Assembly: GCA_047967505.1 (NCBI GenBank)
Contig: CM106539.1
DNA length: 64,000 nt
From: Dipteris shenzhenensis
Taxonomy: Eukaryota; Polypodiophyta; Polypodiopsida; Gleicheniales
Direction: 5' to 3' (one strand)
Under the pieces are notes generated by a model that had not been told where the DNA came from, made no database searches, and worked only from the letters and a program-made list of their open reading frames with translations. Shown in pieces: positions 47,742 through 57,196 of this stretch. Both the position numbers and the translations under genes were made by a program. The number at the start of each line of letters is the position of its first letter. Position 1 is the first letter of the stretch.

Positions 47742-47775
<34 letters not shown>
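47742..47775. repeat. (CT)n microsatellite
   Basis: About 17 CT units in noncoding sequence just beyond the CACTA end. Confidence 0.95.
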
Positions 47776-47779
<4 letters not shown>

Positions 47780-48020
47780 TGTATTCTTCCATGATTGTTT
47801 CTAGTTGTGGGAGGTCAAATAAACAAAGTTACTACTGAGCGAGCACCAAACCGTTTTAATTCTCAATTTCCATGAATGCTGATAATGAAAAAAGTGGTGG
47901 CTGGCACGTTTGGACGATGGGTCCACCGTCCAGGCACAAGGATTAAACCTCGGTACATGACTTTAGGGCTTCCCTCAAAAGAATGAGCCACAACCCTGGA
48001 CCTTGGGTAGTAACCAATTG

Positions 48021-48231
48021 AAAGTTGGCTTCAAGTCTCAATGAGTACTTTGGGCTCCAATATAGGAGCAAGAAGACTTACCTAAGAGAGAGAAGAGGAA
48101 GGCTTAGAGATTGTCTGCCCATGAAGGCTTCTTCCCGAGAGGGAAACTCTGATGCTCACCCTGTTGCTGCTGCTTCTGCTGATGATTATGATGTTGCTGA
48201 AGATGAAGCTTTCTCTTGTGGCTCCCTATAG
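48021..48231 (+). CDS. Possible 3' exon fragment, unknown protein
   Basis: An open stretch without ATG begins after TTGAAAG (a possible acceptor) and encodes SLNEYFGLQYRSKKTYLRER followed by RLRDCLPM, an Ala/Asp-rich linker and CGSL, then TAG. The basic-then-acidic composition and codon use look protein-like, and sequence here is GC-richer than most of the window. I recognise no family and found no upstream exon, so this may be a real terminal exon or a gene relic. Confidence 0.25.
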
Positions 48232-48359
48232 CGTCACCCTCCTGTGAACTCCTCCTCCCGCAGCTGCATCAGCGATACCAACCTTAAACATGGCCTATAA
48301 TTCTCTTTGCTACTTGAAGATTGTCAAACAAATCTAGATCAGAAAATTGAAGTTGCGGG

Positions 48360-48502
48360 CCTTAAAGATCTTTCTGAGCTGGCGTACTAACTATATTTCT
48401 CAGCTCTTTAGCACTGTTTACAGAATTGCAGGCTAAAAATCTTTCTGAGCTGGCGTACTAACAATAACGCTCAGCTATTTAGCATTGTTTACAGAATTGC
48501 AG
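48360..48502. repeat. Tandem duplication, about 70-75 bp
   Basis: AATCTTTCTGAGCTGGCGTA and TTTACAGAATTGCAGGC occur twice in adjacent units. Related GCCTGC-AATTC phrases continue to 48780. It lies past the stop of the minus-strand gene and may be part of its 3' UTR. Confidence 0.75.
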
Positions 48503-48851
48503 GCCATGAACCTTTAGCTTTCTGAGCAGGTGAGGATTGCAGATAAATCCCTCTGTGAAGACTTGAATAATGGAAGCCTTTAGCTGCCGATTCTGGCTAC
48601 TCAGAAAGTTGGAGTTTTCATGGCCAGCAACTGTTCGTGAATCATGAGGACTTGCAGACAAATCCTTCGATGAAGGCTCGAGTAAGTATTTAGCAGGCAA
48701 GTCTAGCCCAGAAAACCTAGGTTTCATGGCCTGCGATTCTAGCCCAGAAAACTGACGCGCGTTTCACGGCCTGCAATTCTTTCGTGAAGACATGTAGCAA
48801 AATTCTCAGCGTGAAAGGCTTGCAAACAATTCCAACAGGTCTAGCAACTGT

Positions 48852-49914
48852 TTAGCAAATTGGAGTGTTAGCAGTCGCATACTTCACTTGATTGGAGAAG
48901 GGAGCTCGAATTAGCTTCTGTTGAGTTCTCTGCAAACGCCTGCTGTCGGACGCACAATGCCCGTTGGAAAACCTTTTGGTGTCCTTTCGGCCAGCTGCTA
49001 CCCCGCGTTGATCCGTGTGATATTGCTTTGAAGAGGAGCCATTCTTCTCATCTAGTTCGCAAGGACCATTCTCTGCTTCACCTTTATCCGTCGGTGATTG
49101 GGATCCTTCGGAGGACATGGTCGAGCATAAATAATTTCATATGCTAGTTATCTCAGCTAAGCAGTCAAATGCTCTACAATACATACAAAACGTCTCCACA
49201 TAGAAGATGGAGTTGCAATGAGGACCACAGTATACCTGATGCCGGTGGCGTGGTGAATTTTAAGCGCAACTCCTCGAGCTGAGTCTTGCATTCTTGTAGC
49301 TCCTTATGAACAGCTTCGAGCTTTTTCTTGCATTCCGCATGGATCTTGTCATCTTCCTCATGAATCTGCAGGCACCCATATAGCACCCATAGAATCTAGA
49401 CGACCACGTTCCACATTGCGAAGAAGCCGCTTACTGTACAGCAGGGACAAGGTGTGGAAGACATAGACGTTAGGATCCTTGGATAAGGAATGACCTCCTT
49501 TTGAATCTGCTTGTAGAAGTTGCCGTACTCCATGTTGCTAGTTATCCACCCGTCCAGCTTTTCTGTGCGCGTCATTGTTGCGCTTCCAAACCTACTGTTC
49601 AGGGTGAGCTCGGAACTTTAGCATCACTCCTCCTAACGATCTTTCAACAAAATTCGTAAACAATCGAACGCCTAATTACCGCATTTCTTGCAGTTTTCAT
49701 TCACAGCACCTCCGCGCAAAGCTGGAAAAGAACTGCGAGCCCAATCATCTTGGATTGCAGGATCATGCGTTCTGCAAAGTGATGCCAACCGTGCCTTTGA
49801 CCTGGAGCAGCTAGTGAAGAGAAATGCAGGCTGTGATGATGGGTCTTGAGGTAGAGTCAAAGGGCTAGCTGCATGAGTGAATGGGTACTGCGGTCTGGAC
49901 GATGATCTTGGCAA
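48852..49914 (-). CDS. Probable multi-exon host gene encoding a coiled-coil protein; 5' end unresolved
   Basis: Four exonic segments on the minus strand join in phase through GT-AG introns. These are up to 49914-49680 (ends TGCG|GTAATT), 49562-49435 (starts after GCACAG, ends TACA|GTAAGC), 49365-49236 (starts after CTGCAG, ends ATCAG|GTATAC) and 49105-48852 (starts after CGAAG, ends TAA). The product has a Ser/Pro-rich start, a Cys pair (NENCKKC), KLDGWITSNMEYGNFYKQIQ, a CPCC motif, a charged coiled-coil (IHEEDDKIHAECKKKLEAVH to LEELRLKF) and a Ser/Gly/Lys-rich tail. Together that is about 250 residues. No stop interrupts the model. The first segment has no ATG; an ATG at 50106 (MPSIFK) could supply a short first exon by splicing to CAG|TACCC at about 49889. 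I do not recognise the family. Splice choice is by eye. Confidence 0.5.
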
Positions 49915-51372
49915 GTAAAGTCAAGGAGCAGGCGGGTCGATGACGACGAAGAAGGTGGAGGGGGTGCATGGGGAACGATAAGTGGAAAGCATGTTCGAAG
50001 GAGCATGAAGTGCAGGCGGCATGGAGGAGTGAGGTAGAATCGACGTGAGGAAAGGCAAGGCGTACAAGAAGTCCGAAAGATGAGAGACCTTGAAAATTGA
50101 CGGCATCTCCTCTCACAACGGAAATCCTTGGAGCTTTGCCACTTAATTGCAGTTGATAACGGCTTTTTGGAGAGAGAGAGAGAGAGACCCCTTATTTTCC
50201 CCTCATGCTTCTTTCTTTTATTTAGGCTATCGACCCCTAGCTTGCCCCTAAGAGCCACCTCCAAGCCCATCAAACATGCTTGCTTCTCAAGCAAATGTTC
50301 CCATGAAAGCTTGGTAGTAGAGACATTTCAGCACCCCAGAATCTTGGTGGCAGAAATGTCAGCACATTAGACGGGTTTGGCGCTTTTTGCACCCAATGAC
50401 GACTCAGAGAAAGTTCGTAGCCCCGCTTAGGGAAGAAAATTTTTGCGTCTCCAATGGAGCGTTGCAGGTGCCCAAAGCTGTTAGCATGGTTTGAGGAGCT
50501 ACTGTGGGAACATGTGAAGCGCAAGGAAAATATGGCATTTCACAACGAAAATGTTATGGTAGCATGCAGGCGGGAACAACCCCCTAAGGTGATGGAAAGC
50601 ATTTTACACACCCCCAAGCAAAAATCTTTATAAAAAGGTAGCATTTAATGGCAAGTGATCTTCTACTTGAATCTTATTGGTTGGGCAATAGAAATCTATT
50701 ATGATGTGCAAGAGTTGGCAACTCACCTCCAACTCACTAAGCTTTCAGAATCACCTCAACTTTGGCTCTATGTAAAGGGGATGCGCCCATCCAGCCGAAT
50801 GGAGCATCCTAATTGGCTCCCCCCATTAATGCTAGGAGTCTAGTCCTAAATGTGTAAGGCACCTCAAGCCTTTTTACTTTGAGCATGTCCCCATAATCCA
50901 TGCATTAGCTATTCATAATAAAATCGGAGATGTAAGCACCCAACAACCAGCCCTTCCATTCTTGTGGACTAGGGTGGGTTTAGATCACCCGTTTGCCCAT
51001 CCTCCCACAACTTGCTTGACTACCACCTTGCCCTATTAACACCGATTTAGTTTATCAACGGGGGTCTATGGAGGGTGTTTATTGGAGGATGCTAACAACA
51101 GCACGCCCGTGAGAATTTGTGTTTTGTGGGTCATCGCGACTTGGGCGGGCTTGATCATGCTTGGGCCACGGGATGGTGCCAAATGAACTTGCAAGGTGTC
51201 AAACATCTTTTCTCTCAAATGAGGGGACATCCAATCATCCAACACAACTTCCACTACCTTGGCTACCAGTGTGTTGAACCCAACCTTGGTTTGGAGGCAT
51301 TGTTTAGAATGGTCTCAAGCGACCCCAAACACTGGCGCAAATTAAGTAACATGCTCTTTTGGAGTGTGCGCC
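49915..51372. other. Likely 5' region of the minus-strand gene; no other supported gene
   Basis: 50106 to 49915 is pyrimidine-rich on the coding strand, consistent with an intron or leader. A short GA run lies near 50170. From 50300 to 51370 only unrelated short frames are seen. Confidence 0.4.
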
Positions 51373-51547
51373 TGTTGTCTCTGGACAAGATGGACTTAGG
51401 TAGCACATAATGTGTGTGTAGAGTAGCGGCAAATCTCCTCTTGTACTTGCATAAGGCTAGGAATAATCCCTCTTAGGAATCCAACTTGCATGTCATGCAA
51501 GTTCTACATGCGAGTTCTATACTCAACTCCTACATGCAACATGCACC
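51373..51547 (+). mobile_element. Truncated LTR fragment of the 32162 family
   Basis: Begins TGTTGTCTCTGG and shares ATGGACTTAGGTAGCA, AATGTGTGTGTAGA, TCTTGTACTTGCATAAGG and AATAATCCCTCTTAGGAAT with 32162-32335. It stops within the ACATGCAA minisatellite. No coding part is attached. Confidence 0.75.
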
Positions 51548-52139
51548 TGATAAAAACATAAAACGAAGTAAATTTTTAGAGTGCTTTGAAGGAAATAAAA
51601 TCAAAATTATAAGAACGTATCAAATTTAAAGCTCTAAATATTAGCCCAACCAACTTCAAAAAGCCTCTAAATTAGCCCTTGGGCTAAAATTCACCCCTAA
51701 TTTTTCCCTTGTCAGATAAGCTACACCAAAAGATAAGAAATAGGATCAAATAAAACTAAAATAATGAAAATTAATGTAACTTCTTACATGCTGACTAGTG
51801 CATAGTCCCAATTCATTTTGGTACTTAAATTTCTATTGAAAAAATCTACTTTATGAAAATATCCTTCCAAAACCAAAAGATGACACTACCCTTTTGAAAT
51901 AAAGAGTTTATTTACTTACACTATCATTTTGTATGTAAAATGCAAAAACTAAGAAATATAATTCTTATATTACTCTATATTGCAAAAATCCTAGTACAAA
52001 ATTTTATTTTTAGGAATCCTCATTTAAAAGTTTAACTTTTCCTTAACTTATTAATAACTTCAATAAATAAAATCATTTAAATCCATGGATAAATTTTGTG
52101 TGTGTGTGTATGTGTACGTACGTATGTATATAGTTAAGG
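51548..52139. other. AT-rich sequence without supported gene
   Basis: Nothing recognisable; a (GT)n/(GTAC) patch lies near 52098-52128. Confidence 0.5.
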
Positions 52140-52364
52140 TCCATACATGAGAAAAATATACCATGAGAGTCCTCTAAAATCTCCAAGACTTAATAACGGT
52201 GTTAATAAACACCTTTTAGAGTTTCGAAACTCTAAAATCTCCAAGAGTTAATAACAGTGCCAATAAACACCTTTTAGAATTTCAAAAAGAAAAAATGGTA
52301 TATCCTCAAAGAACTTTATAATAGTGCCAATAAATACCTTGCAATAGCTACAAAGGTTTTTTAA
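52140..52364. repeat. Minisatellite, about 70-bp units, running into an assembly gap
   Basis: ATAA(C/T)(G/A)GTG(T/C)(T/C)AATAAACACC and AAAATCTCCAAGA(C/G)TTAA recur about three times up to the run of N. Confidence 0.75.
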
Positions 52365-52464
52365 NNNNNNNNNNNNNNNNNNNNNNNNNNNNNNNNNNNN
52401 NNNNNNNNNNNNNNNNNNNNNNNNNNNNNNNNNNNNNNNNNNNNNNNNNNNNNNNNNNNNNNNN
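52365..52464. other. Assembly gap, 100 N
   Basis: Exactly 100 N, the usual arbitrary size for an unknown gap. It follows a minisatellite and precedes a (CATA)n/(CATG)n microsatellite at about 52490-52525. Confidence 0.99.
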
Positions 52465-52729
52465 TGGTGAATTAATGTCTTGCATGGGGCCATACATACA
52501 TACATACATGCATGCATGCATACATTTAAATTTCTTTTATCAATATAAATGTAATTAAACTATTATTTTTATTAGATTATTAATTTAAATTGTTATTAAG
52601 TGCAACATTATAGAGAGAGATTTTGAAATTTATTATGTCAAAACCATTGCAATTGGTTCACCATAGACCACTTCTTATCTGAGATTCAAAGGGTGACTAT
52701 TCATCCACCCTTGTTCTATCTTTTAAACC

Positions 52730-53023
52730 TTATTTGATTTCTTCTAACTCCTTCTTGAGTTGCTGCCACGATTGTGAGCCCTCTTCTCTCGGAAGTTGGG
52801 TGGTTTGAGTGTGTGTTGAGGCAAAACTTAACAAGGACCGTTCCATCTTCATTGCTTCCCTCAAGAAGTCTTGTAGTGAATCATTCTCAGGGAGTTTGTC
52901 AACCATCCCTATAGCAATGGTGGAAGGTAATGCCTTCAAAAACCACCCCTTCATGATGGCATCATTGGGTGGCACAGACATCTTTGCAGCCATGACCCTC
53001 ATCATTTCATAGAGAGAATGCAA
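52730..53023 (-). pseudogene. Possible retroelement gag tail
   Basis: The minus-strand frame reads PPNDAIMKGWFLKALPSTIA, KLPENDSLQDFLREAMKMER and LKKELEEI. The alternation of a short helical region, F-L-x-x-A-x-x-x-E and a charged tail is typical of gag capsid ends, but I see no zinc knuckle. It stops as it meets the kinase-like fragment, which runs on the opposite strand. Confidence 0.3.
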
Positions 53024-53039
53024 AAATGCCTGCTAGAGC

Positions 53040-53395
53040 TTCATGGTCCATCAGAATGTATTTGATATTTTAAGTGCACTTGGTCGCACTATTCATTACA
53101 TGCACCAACACAATGTCATGCATAATGATTTTCATGTGCAAAACATTATGCTACACTTCTATGGAGTCATCCGAGGAAGTGTATCTGGGCATTTGTGATT
53201 GGGGAATGATGACACCGATAAGTACTAGCAAGCACTATCCAGCATTACCTAGTGATAGCCCTGACGCTATGCAGAGTTCCATTGCAATATTTCACCACAT
53301 TTCTCCAGAGTGACTGTGCACCAATCCCCCACCTTTCAACATTGCACAAGATGTGTACGCTATGTCTCATCACATCTTGAAGATCTTAGACATTT
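53040..53395 (+). pseudogene. Protein-kinase-like C-lobe fragment
   Basis: Two frames joined by a frameshift near 53175 read FDILSALGRTIHYMHQHNVM, HNDFHVQNIML (catalytic loop, HND in place of HRD), VYLGICDWGMMT (DWG in place of DFG), IFHHISPE (APE-like) and AQDVYAMSHHILKILD (start of helix F). The order and spacing fit subdomains VI to IX of a protein kinase. The lysine-bearing N-lobe is absent here; a kinase N-lobe-like piece occurs at 9840-10060 on the minus strand. It is broken by a frameshift and a TGA after SPE, so it is not expected to function. Confidence 0.55.
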
Positions 53396-53932
53396 GTGCA
53401 CCATCGACTAGTACTGGACTCGCAAAAGCTCTAATTGGGCGTCTACGATGATTTGCAATTCAAGGAAAGTTAGCACAATAGACATCCAAGAATTGTTGAT
53501 TTTTGTGGGGTCTTTTATATTGTTCCTAGATGTGGCATACAGCTCAGTCCAAACCAAGGACTTAGACCAGCAAATGACTGAGTCTTCCTTGGGCAATTTG
53601 TAATATGAATTTTTGAACATAAATACTTGTACCATTGTTATTTTTGTATATCATCCAAGTCTCCACTCCATCATTTAAGTTTGTATATTTAAAATGAGAT
53701 GATAAATGATGTGATAATTAATGTTTAAATATTGTTTGTATAAGTGAATGATGCGATAATAAATTATGGTATAATTTCATGATATGATAAATGATACAAT
53801 AATAAATGTTTAAATATTGCTTGTATAAGTGAACGATGCAATAAGTATCCATGTTGAATTTAATTGTTTAATATTGTTTAGGGTTATAAAATAATTCTAT
53901 CTTGTTGTCATTTTTTAGATTAAGTATGAGCA

Positions 53933-54112
53933 TGGAGGGAGAGAATGTAGAGAATGTAGAGAATGTTCTCCCATAGGATCCTCCCCAACGAGAGAAACCT
54001 CCACTTCACAAGGATCCAGAAGCTGCTTTTGTGCCTCAAGAGGTTGATTTAGCAGACCAGCTAAATCACACTGAGGCTCAAGCTATCTTGCAGGTGCAAA
54101 GAGAGATAGCAT
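53933..54112 (+). other. Short open stretch, Glu/Pro/Gln-rich
   Basis: From ATG 53933, after a TTTTTTAG acceptor-like site, a frame with one TAG encodes LHKDPEAAFVPQEVDLADQL and TEAQAILQVQREIAS. It stops where hAT homology begins. I do not recognise it. Confidence 0.25.
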
Positions 54113-54114
54113 CT

Positions 54115-55096
54115 TGTAGCACTGGTTGCATAAATGGCAATTGTCCAATATCCTTTAGCAATAAGTTGAGAGTATGAGCACCACATGGCACCCATGTCAG
54201 AGTGGGATACTTTGCCATGATCATCTCACCCACGGTCTTATAATTTGATGCATTATCTATTACTAATGCAGTAACATTTTCACTGCCATCAACTTTATGA
54301 ATTGCTCTTTCATAATATATGCTGAAGTTTTTTCTTTTAGAAACGTATCAATACTCTCCAAAAACATTGTTCCCTTAGGAGTAATGCACATTACATTTAT
54401 CAAGGGTCTGGCTGGCTTGCAAGTCCATCCATCAAAAGCAAGAGTACAGCCATATGTAGTTATAAAATCCCAATATCTTTTTTTTCAAACAGTCTGCCAT
54501 AGTTTGTTTAACTCTATCAAGGTGATCCCTACACATTTTATTATAATCCAAAAAAACAAATCTGGTCTAGCACATGACTTCAAGGAATTACGAAACATCT
54601 CATCTCTTATGACATTAAATGGTATACCATTTTTTACAAATGCTTTCGTCCATCTTAATTGCTCTTCATGCACTTGTTGTCGAAGAAAACCATCCTCAAT
54701 AAATGATTGTTCTCCCTTTTTTCTCTTCTTTATCTGCTAATAGACATTAGTCGCATCAAAACTCACCTACGACCCACTTGCTAGCAAATCTACATAACCT
54801 TCATGTATCGATACACCCCTCACATTTATTGGTGCTTCTCCTTCAACCGTCTCATCAACATCAACACTCACATTAGGACTTGGACGATTCCTTATCAAGG
54901 TTGGATTAACCACTTTCTCTAAATATGATTTGCATAACGAAAAAATATTAGACGGAGTGCATGAGCAACCTTCAACGTCGCTCCCAATTTCAAGAAAATG
55001 TTGCTTGATGCGAGTAGAGCCGCCTGTGAACTTGTGTCCACAATATTTACATTGCATGAAAGAGACCGATGCATGCACTTTTTGTATCTCTGTCAC
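54115..55096 (-). pseudogene. hAT transposase, BED finger and N-terminal half
   Basis: Minus-strand reading starts with a BED-type zinc finger near 55060-54960 (CKYCGHKFTGG, then RIKQHFLEIG and a Cys), a linker with NRPSPNVSVD, then EEQLRWTKAFVKNGIPFNVI (54670), the CTLAFDGW-like DDE start near 54435, and VTALVIDNASNYKTVGEMI and WVPCGAHTLNLLLKDIG (about 54280-54150). These are the conserved blocks of plant DUF659 hAT transposases, with DN in the second catalytic position. Frameshifts and stops interrupt it, and the C-terminal dimerisation region is missing. The related middle segment at 2055-2537 comes from another copy. Confidence 0.75.
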
Positions 55097-55214
55097 ATAT
55101 GACCAAATCTGCCGTGCACTATGCTTTTAAAGTTGCAAAAAAAACAAAATCCAAAAATATTAATTTGCATATGCAATAGAAACATATTGCAATACACATT
55201 TTGTCGAAAGCAAC

Positions 55215-56200
55215 AGATATACTTTAAAAGACACTTTCAAGAATGCAATATATTAATTGTCATTCATTCAAATTCTATTAAAAGAATATTAAATATTCAT
55301 TCAGAAGAAAGTGTAAGAATGAGTAATGAAAATTGAGAGACATGGATTCATTTCTATTGAAAGAATACACACAAACAGTAAATCATTCATTCAATTTCTA
55401 TGGAAAGAATATTAAATATTCATTCAAAAGAAAGTGTAAGAGTCAGTAATGAAAATTGAGAAACATGGATTCATTTTCAATGAAAGAATACTGTCAAACT
55501 ATAAATCATACATTCATATTCTATTGAAAGAATATCAAATATTCATTCAAAAGAAAGTGTAAGAATGAGTAATGAAAATTGAGAGACATGGATTCATTTC
55601 TAATGAAAGAATACATTCAAACTATAAATCATTCATTCACATTCTGTTGAAAGAATATTAAATATTCATTCAAAAGAAAGTGTAAAAATGAGTAATGAAA
55701 ATTGAGAGACATGGATTCATTTCTATTGAAAAAATATACTCAAACTAAAAATCATTCATTCACATTCTAGTGAAAGAATATTAAATATTCATTCAAAAGA
55801 AAGTGTAAGAATGAGTAATAAAAATTGAGAGACATGGATTCCCTTTTATTCGAAGAGTATACTCAAATTGGAAATCATTCATTCACATTCTATTGAAATA
55901 ATATTACATATTCATTCAAAGGAAAGTGTAAGAATGAGTAATAAAAATTGAGAGACATGGATTCATTTTTATTCAAAGAATATACTCAAATAGGACATCA
56001 TTCATTCACATTCTGTTGAAAGAATATTAAATATTCATTAAAAAGAAAGTGTAAGAATGAGACAAGTGTTTCAATAACCTTTAAAACTTTAAATTCATAG
56101 ACACCTTTAAAACTCTTTGTATTCTTTCACATTCTATTGAAAGAATATTAAATATTCATTCAAAGAAAGTGTGAGAATGAGACTCTAGGTGTTCTATTAA
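55215..56200. repeat. Tandem array, period about 120 bp, eight units
   Basis: Each unit has CATTCATTCA(C/A)ATTCT, GAAAGAATATTAAATATTC, AAAGAAAGTGTAAGAATGAG and ATTGAGAGACATGGATTC. Anchor positions near 55281, 55405, 55525, 55645, 55768, 55890, 56015 and 56130 show a regular period. The last two units are truncated internally. It adjoins the 5' side of the hAT fragment. Confidence 0.95.
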
Positions 56201-56259
56201 ACTAAGACACAAAGAAAGAAATTCACTTCAACATCATAGACAAACACAAAATCAAATCA

Positions 56260-56560
56260 TATTTTTCACAAGAGATCTAAGGAACTCAACAAGAAGATCC
56301 TAGAATTCCCACAAACAAATTTCATAGACACAAAAACACCAAAAGCACATTTCTCACAAGAGATCTAAGTAACTCAATAAGGAGATCCTAGAACTCCCAC
56401 AAACAAATTTCATAGACACAAAAACACCAAAAACACATTTCTCACAAGAGATCGAAAGCACTCAACAAAGAGAGCCTAGAACTCCCACAAACAAAGACAC
56501 AAAGACCAAAACCACAAATCTCACAAGAGATATTAGGAACTCAAATAGAGATCTTAAAGC
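56260..56560. repeat. Tandem array, period about 90 bp, about 3.5 units
   Basis: TCTCACAAGAGATCTAAG, AACTCCCACAAACAAA and TTCATAGACACAAAAACACC recur in order. It directly abuts the copia LTR. Confidence 0.9.
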
Positions 56561-56592
56561 TCCCACAAACAAAATCCATCTTATTTCAGACT

Positions 56593-57196
56593 TGCTAGAT
56601 TGCTTTTGCAACCTTGAAGGACCTTTCTTCTTTCTTTTCCTTGTTTGATCTCTTATGCTTGGTTAGATAACCAAGCGTGAGATAAAAGAAACTGTCACAA
56701 TCACCTTCCTACCATCAACGGTTATTTGATCTGGTACAATAGACTGGGTAGGTCACCTCTTCATAGCTATGAGGGCAGTAGTTGGATCAATGTAGTCAGT
56801 GGTGAAGTCGACCAGTCAACCTAGTCGGTGAAGCTGACCAGTCAACCTAGTTGGTGGAACCGACTAGTCGTCCATGGAATATTCAGGAAATATTCCCTAT
56901 ACCATCGCCTCGGGGGCTCTCGCCCTTGAACCCCCACTAGGGGGGCTACTGGCCCCCTTGGGACCCCCCAGCTAGGAGCTAGTTGGCCCCAGGCCCTAGC
57001 AAGAATAAGGGGCTCCCACACAATCACCTTCCTACCATCAACGGTCTCATTGATAGACCTCATTTGACATGCAAGTCAGGGTCCATCTAGTGTCCTGGGC
57101 TCACACATGGCTTCTCCTCATAGGGGGGCCTTACAACTTGAGCACCTTGGACCACTGGTGGTTACCAGGAGGGTGGGGCATTGAGCATATCTAACA
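56593..57196 (-). mobile_element. Ty1/copia 3' LTR, about 604 bp
   Basis: On the minus strand a polypurine tract (TTGAGGGGGGG) precedes TGTTAGAT at 57196 and the LTR ends ATCTAGCA at 56593, giving eight-base imperfect inverted termini. The phrase ACCGTTGATGGTAGGAAGGT occurs twice in it (near 57040 and 56720), and a 26-bp AACCTAGTYGGTG-type repeat lies at about 56797-56873. No partner LTR is in the window. Confidence 0.65.

Noticed and set aside
56842-57063. 73-codon frame within the copia LTR
   Set aside because: Lies wholly in non-coding LTR and has no domain.
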